A DNA stretch of 19,320 nt from positions 1-19,320 of the forward strand of contig JBJEIR010000051.1 in the NCBI GenBank assembly GCA_051877215.1, given 5' to 3'. The notes beneath the pieces were generated by a model. The model saw only the letters and a program-made list of their open reading frames with translations, had not been told where the DNA came from and searched no databases. This document shows, in pieces, positions 1 through 6,882 of the stretch. Every line of letters begins with the position of its first letter. Position 1 is the first letter of the stretch. The translations under genes were made by a program, and so were the position numbers. The DNA is from RGIG1959 sp051877215 (lineage in GTDB: Bacteria; Bacillota; Clostridia; Oscillospirales; Acutalibacteraceae).

Positions 1-987
1 CTGTTTGACATCGGATTTGACGATGTGTTTGAGGTGTCGGCGGCGGCGGAGCTTGTTTCCGCCTATACACGCCGATATCTTCACAGAGACGACATCAAGC
101 GCCCCGTCATCAGCTCGGCGTGTCCGGCAGTGGTGCGCCTGATCGCCCTGCGCTTCCCGTCTTTGTATGAGAACATCATGCCCATGCTGCCGCCGATGGA
201 AATCGCGGCGGCTCTCGCGCGGGAGCGCGCGGAAAAAGAGCATCCCGAGCTGTCGAAGGACGACATCGGCGTCTGCTTTATCTCGCCGTGTCCCGCCAAG
301 GTCAGTTATGTGGCGCAGGGCTTCGGCTCGTATAAGAGCCGGGTCGACGCGGTCGTGTCCATGCAGGACATCTATTTTGCGCTGATCGGCGTGATGAAAA
401 AGGAAAAAGTCCCCGTCCCCGTATCGCGCTCCGGCGTCATCGGCATCAGTTGGGCGGCGACCGGCGGCGAATCGTCCGCCGTGTTTAATGACAGCTATCT
501 CGCGGCGGACGGAATCAACAATGTGATTGCCGTGCTCGACGAGGTGGAAACAGGCAAGCTGCCGCAGATCGAGTTTATCGAGCTGAACGCCTGCGAGGGC
601 GGCTGCGTCGGCGGTGTGATGGCGGTGGAAAACCCGTTTATCGCCCGCGCGCGTCTGCAAACGCTGCGACGGTATCTGCCGGTTTCGCAGAACTTTCCCG
701 CCGAGGAGGAACCGACCGCCATTCCCGATATGTATTTCTTTTCCGATCGTCCTGCCTGCCGCCCGATCACACGGCTGGCGGACAGCATGATCCAATGTAT
801 GCATATGATGAGTGAGATTCACAAGCTCCGTGACGAATTGCCGGGACTTGACTGCGGCTCCTGCGGCGCACCGAACTGCCGTGCGTTTGCGGAGGATGTG
901 GTGCGGGGAGAAGCGGAGGAGGACGATTGCGTGATCCGCTCGTATGAGCGCCTGAAAACGGAGCGCCGTTCGGGAAAACGCCCCTGA
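1..987 (+). CDS. Sensory-type [FeFe] hydrogenase paralogue (HydS-like), 5' end missing
   Basis: The reading frame is open from base 1 and the first residues are already mid-domain (GFDDVF matches the GFDKVF segment of HydA), so the GTG at 25 is not a credible start and the N-terminus lies upstream. All four cysteines expected to hold the H-cluster are present: L1 reads SSACPA (Cys codon at 121), L2 reads SPCPAK (Cys codon at 289) and L3 reads ACEGGC (Cys codons at 592 and 604). The proton-relay cysteine of L1 is alanine and the L2 methionine is serine, changes known from the putative sensory groups C and D of [FeFe] hydrogenases. After the H-domain comes a four-cysteine iron-sulfur domain (CGSCGAPNC and a later DDC, about 850-930). 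The protein then stops, without the PAS domain typical of group C. I infer an H2 or redox sensor rather than a high-turnover hydrogenase. A small hairpin-containing gap separates it from the DRTGG gene. Confidence 0.87.
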   Translation: MFDIGFDDVFEVSAAAELVSAYTRRYLHRDDIKRPVISSACPAVVRLIALRFPSLYENIMPMLPPMEIAAALARERAEKEHPELSKDDIGVCFISPCPAKVSYVAQGFGSYKSRVDAVVSMQDIYFALIGVMKKEKVPVPVSRSGVIGISWAATGGESSAVFNDSYLAADGINNVIAVLDEVETGKLPQIEFIELNACEGGCVGGVMAVENPFIARARLQTLRRYLPVSQNFPAEEEPTAIPDMYFFSDRPACRPITRLADSMIQCMHMMSEIHKLRDELPGLDCGSCGAPNCRAFAEDVVRGEAEEDDCVIRSYERLKTERRSGKRP

Positions 988-1054
988 AATACGACAAAAG
1001 CCCAAAGGTGCGGCAAAGCCGTATTTTGCGGCCGCAGAAGAAGGAGTGGGTCGG

Positions 1055-1393
1055 ATGACGGTAAACGAACTGATACAGTCGCTGTCCTTGACGGCGATCG
1101 CCCTGCCTGACGGCGAGCGGGTCGTATCCGGCGGCTATGTCGGCGACCTTCTAAGCTGGGTGATGGGGCGCGCAAAGGCGGATGCCGCGTGGATCACCAT
1201 TATGACCAATATCAATGTGCTTGCTGTCGCCTCGCTCGCGGATGTCGCGTGCGTGCTGCTGGCAGAGGATGTGCCGGTGGAGGATTCGCTTCGCGCGCTG
1301 GCGGAGGAAAAAGGCGTCAATCTGCTGCGCTCGCCGCTTCCGGCCTATGAGCTGGCACTCGCCCTCGGCGAGGCACTAAAGGCAACGGCATGA
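1055..1393 (+). CDS. DRTGG domain protein, small regulatory protein of the hydrogenase operon
   Basis: This 112-residue protein consists almost entirely of one DRTGG-like domain (from GGYVGDLLSWVMGRA to the C-terminus). The domain occurs as a regulatory module beside phosphotransacetylase and CBS-type pyrophosphatase domains, and as stand-alone proteins in clostridial and Thermotoga hydrogenase loci. I chose the ATG at 1055 because AAGGAG at 1041-1046 lies 8 bases upstream; a GTG at 1046 in the same frame overlaps that site. The stop codon overlaps the next start (ATGA at 1390-1393), which implies translational coupling to the PHP protein. There is no signal peptide, membrane segment or cysteine cluster. 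Its ligand cannot be read from the sequence; a nucleotide or another protein of the cassette is a guess. Confidence 0.8.
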   Translation: MTVNELIQSLSLTAIALPDGERVVSGGYVGDLLSWVMGRAKADAAWITIMTNINVLAVASLADVACVLLAEDVPVEDSLRALAEEKGVNLLRSPLPAYELALALGEALKATA

Positions 1394-2127
1394 GCACCTA
1401 TTATTACGATTTTCATCTTCACTCGTGTCTTTCACCCTGTGGGGATGACGATATGACGCCGAATAATATCGCCGGGATGGGAACGCTGTGCGGTCTGCAG
1501 ATCATGGCGCTCACCGACCACAATACCGTCAAAAACTGCCCCGCTTTTTTTGAAGCGGCCAAACGGCAGGGGATCATTCCCGTGGCGGGCATGGAGCTGA
1601 CCACCGCCGAGGACATTCACATGGTGTGCCTGTTTGAGACGCTTGAGCAGGCGATGAATTTCGGTGAAGCGGTGGAAAAGCGGCGGGTTCTCGTTGAAAA
1701 CCGCCCCGATATTTTCGGCGAGCAGCCGGTGATGAACGGGGACGACGAAGTGGTCGGCAGAGAACCGTATCTGCTCTCCAACGCGACGACCGTTTCCTTT
1801 GAGGAGGCGCCCGTATTGGCGGCGGAAAACGGGGGTATCTGCTATCCCGCCCATATCGACCGCACCGCCAACGGCGTGATCGCCGTGCTCGGCACATTTC
1901 CCGATTCTCCGCGCTTTTCCTGTGCGGAGATCCACGACCCCGCGCGGTTTGACGAGCTGCGCAGCCGCTATCCCGTTTTGCAGGATATGCTGCTGCTGTC
2001 CGGCTCCGACGCCCATTATCTGTGGGATATCCGTGAAAAGTGCTGCTCTTTGGAGCTTGACGATGAGCCGTACAGCGCGGCGCTCGTGAGAGCAAAGCTG
2101 TTTGAAAAGCTTCGGGGCGCGCTGTAG
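1390..2127 (+). CDS. PHP-domain metal-dependent phosphoesterase
   Basis: The 245-residue product has the ordered metal-ligand motifs of the PHP superfamily: HLH (H9, H11), TDH (D43, H44), GMEL (E69), H77, PAH (H155) and SDAH (D207, H209). Families with this set hydrolyse phosphoesters with a polynuclear metal centre, for example histidinol phosphatase-like and nucleotide phosphatase enzymes. The whole protein is one PHP domain, with no polymerase or other fusion. The start is the ATG that overlaps the DRTGG stop codon. PHP proteins recur beside sensory hydrogenase genes in Clostridia, so a signalling or nucleotide-clearing role with the neighbouring DRTGG protein and ATPase is plausible. The substrate is unknown. 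Confidence 0.88.
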   Translation: MSTYYYDFHLHSCLSPCGDDDMTPNNIAGMGTLCGLQIMALTDHNTVKNCPAFFEAAKRQGIIPVAGMELTTAEDIHMVCLFETLEQAMNFGEAVEKRRVLVENRPDIFGEQPVMNGDDEVVGREPYLLSNATTVSFEEAPVLAAENGGICYPAHIDRTANGVIAVLGTFPDSPRFSCAEIHDPARFDELRSRYPVLQDMLLLSGSDAHYLWDIREKCCSLELDDEPYSAALVRAKLFEKLRGAL

Positions 2128-2209
2128 AGCCGTCTGCCGCTTCGGCTGCTCCGAGGGGGCGCGGCGATACAAAAGGTGCATGAAAAACACCGGAAAGGAC
2201 GGGCCTTGC

Positions 2210-2764
2210 ATGAAGGAGCTGTCGCTGAATGTGCTGGATATTTCCAAAAACTCCGTCAAAGCGGGCGCGACGCTGATTGAGATTTTGCTCACCGAAACGG
2301 ATACGCGGCTGACGCTCACCATCCGCGACAACGGCTGCGGAATGAGCGAGGAAATCGTCAAGCAGGTGGAAAATCCGTTTTATACCACCCGCACGACCCG
2401 AAAGGTCGGAATGGGAATTCCGCTTTTAAAGCTTGCGGCGGAGCAAACGGGCGGCACGCTCACCATTGTGTCTCATACGGCGGCGCAGTCGCCGACATCC
2501 CACGGCACAACGGTGACGGCGGTGTTTGACAAGACCCATCTTGATTTTACGCCGATCGGCGATATGATCCCGACGGTGACAACACTTGTTCAGGGCTCGC
2601 CGGATATCGACTTTCATTTCCGGCATGAGATGCCCGGGCGGACGGTGGAACTCAAGACCGCCGAAATGCGTGATATTTTGGGGACGGATGTTCCGCTGAA
2701 CAGCTATGAGGTTATACAATGGATCGGGCAGTATCTCGCAGAGCAATACGGCCGTTCTATTTAA
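2210..2764 (+). CDS. GHKL-type (histidine kinase-like) ATPase of the hydrogenase operon
   Basis: The protein has 184 residues and a Bergerat ATP-binding fold: an N-box in MKELSLNVLDISKNSVKAG (N14), a G1 box DNGCGM (residues 40-45) and a G2-like KVGMGIP (65-71). It lacks a dimerisation/phosphoacceptor region, sensor domain and membrane segments, so it resembles anti-sigma or stand-alone HATPase_c proteins more than a full sensor kinase. The ATG at 2210 follows AAAGGAC at 2194-2200 and gives the family-typical N-terminus. The frame is open further upstream, but an earlier ATG at 2180 has only 3 bases to its purine tract, and further extension would overlap the PHP gene. The C-terminal 75 residues are unassigned. 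Related genes sit just upstream of the small ferredoxin, hydB and hydA in other clostridia, so a regulatory or assembly role is inferred. Confidence 0.82.
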   Translation: MKELSLNVLDISKNSVKAGATLIEILLTETDTRLTLTIRDNGCGMSEEIVKQVENPFYTTRTTRKVGMGIPLLKLAAEQTGGTLTIVSHTAAQSPTSHGTTVTAVFDKTHLDFTPIGDMIPTVTTLVQGSPDIDFHFRHEMPGRTVELKTAEMRDILGTDVPLNSYEVIQWIGQYLAEQYGRSI

Positions 2765-2800
2765 AATAAGAAACCATTAGAGAAAGGATAGAGGAAGCGT

Positions 2801-3169
2801 ATGAAATCGTTGGCAGAACTGGCGGCAATCAAAGAAAAGATGAAGGACAAGGTCGTGCTGCGCGAGGGCGCGGGGGAAACCCGTATCGTGGTCGGCATGG
2901 CGACCTGCGGAATCGCGGCGGGCGCGCGCCCGGTGCTCAATGCCTTTGTTGAGGAGGTCAACAAAGAGGGTCTGTCCGGAAAAGTCACGGTAACGCAGAC
3001 CGGCTGCATCGGCATTTGCCAGTATGAACCGGTTGCGGAGGTGCTGGAAGGCGATCAGAAGACGACCTATGTCAAGCTGACGGCGGAAAAGGCCAAAAAG
3101 ATCGTGGAACAGCATATCAAAGGCGGAAAGGTCGTTGACGAATACACCATCGGCAACACCAAAGCATAA
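2801..3169 (+). CDS. Small thioredoxin-fold [2Fe-2S] ferredoxin-like protein of the hydrogenase operon
   Basis: The 122-residue protein belongs to the thioredoxin-like ferredoxin family, the fold of NuoE and of the N-terminus of NuoF-type subunits. Cys36 lies in VGMATCGIAAG, and Cys69 and Cys73 form the QTGCIGIC motif. The usual second cysteine four or five residues after the first is absent, so only three of the four classical ligands are visible. The protein is shorter than a full NuoE/HydC subunit of about 155-165 residues and lacks its N-terminal helical domain. The start at 2801 follows purine-rich sequence at 2780-2796. It ends 15 bases before hydB. It may be a small electron-transfer or structural subunit, analogous to the small protein encoded between the ATPase and hydB in other bifurcating hydrogenase operons. 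Confidence 0.83.
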   Translation: MKSLAELAAIKEKMKDKVVLREGAGETRIVVGMATCGIAAGARPVLNAFVEEVNKEGLSGKVTVTQTGCIGICQYEPVAEVLEGDQKTTYVKLTAEKAKKIVEQHIKGGKVVDEYTIGNTKA

Positions 3170-3184
3170 TGGAGGGATAACAGT

Positions 3185-4984
3185 ATGATTCGTTCACACA
3201 TTCTGATCTGCGGCGGCACGGGATGTACATCCTCGGGCAGCCACAAGCTGCAGGAGGTGTTTGCCGAGCAGCTCGAGGCGAAGGGACTCGCCGAAGAAGT
3301 CAAAATCGTGCAAACGGGCTGCTTCGGTCTCTGCGCACTCGGTCCGGTCGTCATCATTTACCCGGAGGGCACTTTCTACAGCCGTGTCGCGGCGGAGGAT
3401 GTGCCGGAAATCGTTGAAGAGCATCTGCTCAAGGGCCGCATCGTCGAGCGCCTTGTCTATAACGACACGGGCGACGGTGAGGTTGAAAAGAGCGTGCGCG
3501 TGGCGCTGAATGAAACCGGCTTTTACAAAAAGCAGGTCCGTGTGGCGCTGCGCAACTGCGGCGTGATCAATCCGGAAAATATCGAAGAATATATCGCGAT
3601 GGACGGTTATGCGGCGCTTGGAAAATGCCTGACCGAATACACCCCCGAGCAGGTTATCCAGGAAGTGCTCGATTCCGGCCTGCGCGGACGCGGCGGCGGC
3701 GGCTTCCCGACCGGGCGCAAATGGGCGCTGACGGCGGGCAACAAGGCTCCGCAAAAGTATGTTGTGTGTAACGCCGACGAAGGTGACCCGGGCGCGTTCA
3801 TGGACCGCTCGGTGCTCGAAGGCGATCCGCATGCGGTCATTGAAGCGATGGCAATCGCCGGTTACGCGATCGGCGCGACCAAGGGCTTTGTGTATGTCCG
3901 CGCGGAGTATCCGATCGCTGTGCAGCGCTTGCAGATTGCGATTGATCAGGCGCGCGAATACGGCCTGCTCGGCAAAAATATTTTTGATTCCGGCTTTGAC
4001 TTTGATTTGGAAATCCGTCTCGGTGCGGGCGCGTTTGTGTGCGGTGAGGAGACCGCTCTGATGACCTCCATCGAGGGCAACCGCGGTGAGCCCCGTCCGC
4101 GTCCGCCCTATCCGGCGGTCAAGGGTCTGTTCCAGTCCCCGACGGTAGAGAACAATGTCGAAACCTTTGCCAACATTCCGCAGATCATTCTGCGCGGCGC
4201 GAAATGGTTTGCGTCGATGGGCACCGAGCGCTCCAAGGGCACCAAGGTGTTCGCGCTCGGCGGCAAGATCAATCATACCGGCCTTGTGGAGATTCCGATG
4301 GGCACGACGCTGCGCGAGATCATCGAGGACATCGGCGGCGGCATCCCCAACGGAAAGAAATTCAAAGCGGCGCAGACCGGCGGCCCGTCCGGCGGCTGTA
4401 TTCCCGCCAACCTCATCGACACGGAGATCGATTATGATAACCTCATTGCCCTCGGCTGCATGATGGGCTCCGGCGGTCTGATTGTCATGGATGAGGACAC
4501 CTGTATGGTGGATATCGCCAAATTCTTCCTCGAATTTACGGTGGATGAGTCCTGCGGCAAATGTACGCCCTGCCGTGTCGGTACAAAGCGCCTGCTCGAA
4601 ATCCTCGACCGCATCACAAAGGGTCAGGGCGAGCTGGAGGATCTGGACCGCCTCGAAGAGCTGTGCAATTATATCAAGGCGAACTCCCTGTGCGGTCTCG
4701 GCCAGACGGCGCCGAACCCGGTGCTTTCCACGCTGCGTTTCTTCCGTGACGAATACGTTGCCCATGTGGTGGATAAGAAGTGCCCCGCCGGCGTTTGCAA
4801 GTCGCTGCTGCAAATCAAGATCGTCGAGGATAAATGTAAGGGCTGTACCGCCTGTGCGCGCGTATGTCCCGTCGGTGCGATCAGCGGCACGGTGAAGCAG
4901 CCGCATGCGATCGACCCTGCAAAATGTATCAAGTGCGGCGCCTGCATGGAGAAGTGCAGATTCGGCGCGATTATCAAAGAATAA
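3185..4984 (+). CDS. hydB: NADH-binding hydrogenase subunit HydB (NuoF-like, flavin and iron-sulfur protein)
   Basis: This 599-residue soluble subunit would bind NAD(H) and FMN and pass electrons to or from the H2-evolving subunit. The domains in order are: an N-terminal thioredoxin-fold [2Fe-2S] domain (C9, C14, C46, C50); the NuoF FMN/NADH domain with GRGGGGFPTGRKW (about 168-180) and NADEGDPGAFMDR (about 196-208); an SLBB region; the NuoF [4Fe-4S] motif ESCGKCTPCR (about 455) with the later SLCG cysteine (about 502); and two C-terminal ferredoxin clusters, CKGCTACARVCP (about 551) and CIKCGACMEKCR (about 581). This is the architecture of HydB in NADH-dependent, often electron-bifurcating, hydrogenases. 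GGAGGG at 3171-3176 sets the ATG at 3185. The next gene begins 20 bases after the stop. Bifurcation itself cannot be proven from sequence. Confidence 0.96.
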   Translation: MIRSHILICGGTGCTSSGSHKLQEVFAEQLEAKGLAEEVKIVQTGCFGLCALGPVVIIYPEGTFYSRVAAEDVPEIVEEHLLKGRIVERLVYNDTGDGEVEKSVRVALNETGFYKKQVRVALRNCGVINPENIEEYIAMDGYAALGKCLTEYTPEQVIQEVLDSGLRGRGGGGFPTGRKWALTAGNKAPQKYVVCNADEGDPGAFMDRSVLEGDPHAVIEAMAIAGYAIGATKGFVYVRAEYPIAVQRLQIAIDQAREYGLLGKNIFDSGFDFDLEIRLGAGAFVCGEETALMTSIEGNRGEPRPRPPYPAVKGLFQSPTVENNVETFANIPQIILRGAKWFASMGTERSKGTKVFALGGKINHTGLVEIPMGTTLREIIEDIGGGIPNGKKFKAAQTGGPSGGCIPANLIDTEIDYDNLIALGCMMGSGGLIVMDEDTCMVDIAKFFLEFTVDESCGKCTPCRVGTKRLLEILDRITKGQGELEDLDRLEELCNYIKANSLCGLGQTAPNPVLSTLRFFRDEYVAHVVDKKCPAGVCKSLLQIKIVEDKCKGCTACARVCPVGAISGTVKQPHAIDPAKCIKCGACMEKCRFGAIIKE

Positions 4985-5003
4985 GAAAGGAGTACGCTGC
5001 GAA

Positions 5004-6746
5004 ATGGATATGGTCAATGTAAAAGTAAACGGCATTGCTGTCAGCGTGCCCGCCGGCTCTACCATTCTGGAGGCTGCCCGTTATGCGGGCGTCGAGATTC
5101 CCACCCTTTGCTATCTGAAAGACATCAACGAGATCGGTGCCTGCCGCATCTGTATGGTCGAGGCGACCGGTGCGCGCGGCTTGGTTACCGCCTGCGTTTA
5201 TCCCGTCTCGGATGGTATGGAAATTCAAACCAACACCGACAAGGTGCGCAAGGCGCGCAAAACAACGCTTGAGCTGATTCTCTCCACCCATGAGAAGAAG
5301 TGCCTGTCCTGTGTGCGCTCCACCGATTGCGAGCTGCAAAAGCTGTGCCGCGATTACGGTGTGGAGGACAACGGACAGTATGACGGCTTCCGCCCGGTGT
5401 ATGAGCAGGATGAATCCGCCGCGCATCTGGTGCGCGACAACAATAAGTGCGTGCTTTGCCGCCGCTGTGTCGCGGCCTGCCGCCAGCAATTCGTGTCGGT
5501 CATCGGCGCGAACGACCGCGGCATCGACACACACATCGGAACCGCGTTTGAAAAGCCGCTTAACGATGTTCCCTGCGTCTCCTGCGGACAATGTATCGTG
5601 GTGTGCCCGACCGGCGCGCTGACCGAAAAGGATGATACGCAAAAGGTATGGGACGCGCTGGCCGATCCCGACAAATATGTCGTGGTGCAGACGGCGCCCT
5701 CCATCCGTGCGACGCTCGGTGAAGCGTTCGGTATGCCCATCGGCTCCAATGTCGAGGGTAAGATGGTCGCGGCGCTTCGCCGCCTCGGCTTTGACAAGGT
5801 GTTTGACACCGACTTTGCCGCCGACCTCACCATTGTGGAGGAGGCCAATGAGCTGGTCGACCGTATCAAGAACGGCGGCACGCTGCCGATGATCACCTCC
5901 TGCTCGCCCGGCTGGGTCAAGTTTGCGGAGTATTATTATCCGGATCAGCTTGCGCATCTCTCCACCTGCAAATCGCCGCAGCAGATGGGCGGCGCGGTCA
6001 TCAAGACCTATTTTGCCGAGAAAATGGGCATCGATCCCGAAAAGATCGTTTCCGTTTCCATCATGCCCTGTACCGCCAAGAAATTTGAGGTAGGCCGTGA
6101 CGATCAGGATGCGGCGGGAATGGCGGATGTCGACATTGCGCTGACCACCCGTGAGCTTGCCCGTATGATCGAGCGTGCCGGTCTGCAATTTACGGCGCTT
6201 CCCGACGAGGACTTTGACGACCCGCTCGGAGAGGACACCGGCGCCGGCGTGATCTTCGGCGCGACCGGCGGCGTGATGGAGGCGGCGCTTCGTACCGCCA
6301 ATGACTGGCTCACCGGTAAGGACAACGAGAATGTTGAATTTACCGAGGTGCGCGGCACCAACGGAATCAAGGAAGCGACCTATACGATTGCCGGCATGGA
6401 GATCAAAGTGGCGGCGGTCAGCGGTATCGCGGCGGCCAACTATGTGATGACCCGCATCAAGGACGGCACCGCTCCGTGGCAGTTTGTAGAGGTCATGTGC
6501 TGCCCGGGCGGCTGTGTCAACGGCGGCGGTCAGCCCATCCAGCCCGCTTCGGTGCGCAACACCACCGATCTCAAGGCTCTGCGCGCGAAGGCGCTTTATG
6601 ATCAGGATGCGTCTATGCCGCTGCGCAAATCGCATCAGTCTCCGGTCATCAAAGAGCTGTATGAAAACTACTTTGACGGCTTCGGCGGCCCGAAGGCGCA
6701 TCATGCGTTGCATACCTCGTATGTCGGCCGCAAGCGTTATCGCTGA
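5004..6746 (+). CDS. hydA: [FeFe] hydrogenase catalytic subunit HydA (NADH-linked type)
   Basis: This 580-residue protein should interconvert protons and H2. It carries an N-terminal [2Fe-2S] domain (C36, C47, C50, C64), a His-Cys [4Fe-4S] site (H96, C100, C103, C109), two [4Fe-4S] clusters (C149, C152, C155, C159 and C191, C194, C197, C201) and the H-domain. H-cluster loops are L1 TSCSPGW (298-304), L2 MPCTAKKFE (354-362) and L3 EVMCCPGGCVNGGGQP (496-511). L1 has serine at 301 where the textbook motif TSCCPxW has the ligand cysteine, and extra cysteines sit at 322 and 499. The C-terminus (about 535-580) matches the small-subunit-like tail (YNQD...RKSH) of fused hydrogenases. The start at 5004 follows AAAGGAG at 4986-4992; an ATG at 5010 is a weaker alternative. 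It is the last gene of the operon. The maturases HydE, HydF and HydG are not in the window. Confidence 0.96.
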   Translation: MDMVNVKVNGIAVSVPAGSTILEAARYAGVEIPTLCYLKDINEIGACRICMVEATGARGLVTACVYPVSDGMEIQTNTDKVRKARKTTLELILSTHEKKCLSCVRSTDCELQKLCRDYGVEDNGQYDGFRPVYEQDESAAHLVRDNNKCVLCRRCVAACRQQFVSVIGANDRGIDTHIGTAFEKPLNDVPCVSCGQCIVVCPTGALTEKDDTQKVWDALADPDKYVVVQTAPSIRATLGEAFGMPIGSNVEGKMVAALRRLGFDKVFDTDFAADLTIVEEANELVDRIKNGGTLPMITSCSPGWVKFAEYYYPDQLAHLSTCKSPQQMGGAVIKTYFAEKMGIDPEKIVSVSIMPCTAKKFEVGRDDQDAAGMADVDIALTTRELARMIERAGLQFTALPDEDFDDPLGEDTGAGVIFGATGGVMEAALRTANDWLTGKDNENVEFTEVRGTNGIKEATYTIAGMEIKVAAVSGIAAANYVMTRIKDGTAPWQFVEVMCCPGGCVNGGGQPIQPASVRNTTDLKALRAKALYDQDASMPLRKSHQSPVIKELYENYFDGFGGPKAHHALHTSYVGRKRYR

Positions 6747-6754
6747 TGACAGAC

Positions 6755-6770
6755 CCGGTTTGAAAACCGG
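6755..6770. repeat. Short perfect inverted repeat after hydA
   Basis: CCGGTTT at 6755-6761 pairs with AAACCGG at 6764-6770 across a two-base centre. There is no T-run after it, so it is not a classical terminator. It may stabilise the mRNA 3' end ahead of the terminator that follows. Confidence 0.5.
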
Positions 6771-6774
6771 CGCA

Positions 6775-6882
6775 CCTGTCGGGTGTGCGGCCGCTTGAAG
6801 CGGCGCTTCAAGCGGGCGTAAAACCGAATAAACAGAAAAAAGAGTGAAGGCGTACGGTTTGTATACCTTCACTCTTTTTGTT
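6775..6882. repeat. Copy 1 of a palindrome-plus-terminator module
   Basis: This stretch matches 8262-8367 almost base for base over most of its length. It starts at CCTGTCGGGTG, contains a 12-bp-arm palindrome at 6791-6815 (CCGCTTGAAGCG and its complement around one G), a shared linker GCGTAAAACCG, and ends in the hairpin and T-run of the hyd terminator. The two copies differ at scattered positions and in the terminator loop. Confidence 0.78.
6836..6880 (+). terminator. Intrinsic terminator of the hydrogenase operon
   Basis: AAAAAGAGTGAAGG (ending at 6850) is complementary to CCTTCACTCTTTTT at 6866-6879, with a roughly 15-base loop that can partly pair. The A-tract/T-tract flanks would let it work in both directions. 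It lies 90 bases after the hydA stop codon. Confidence 0.88.

Noticed and set aside
25..27. GTG at 25 as the start of the first gene
   Set aside because: The frame is open to base 1, there is no ribosome binding site, and the residues before it already match the hydrogenase fold, so the gene is simply cut by the window edge.
2102..2209. Longer N-terminus for the GHKL ATPase overlapping the PHP gene
   Set aside because: The extra 36 residues are low-quality (Cys/Arg-rich), overlap the end of the PHP gene and do not fit the family. The ATG at 2210 has a proper ribosome binding site.
3194..5065. Very long open frame on the minus strand opposite hydB (about 620 codons)
   Set aside because: It mirrors hydB and arises from codon bias on the coding strand. 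The translation is rich in His, Arg and Ala and has no recognisable domain; the plus-strand protein is unambiguous.
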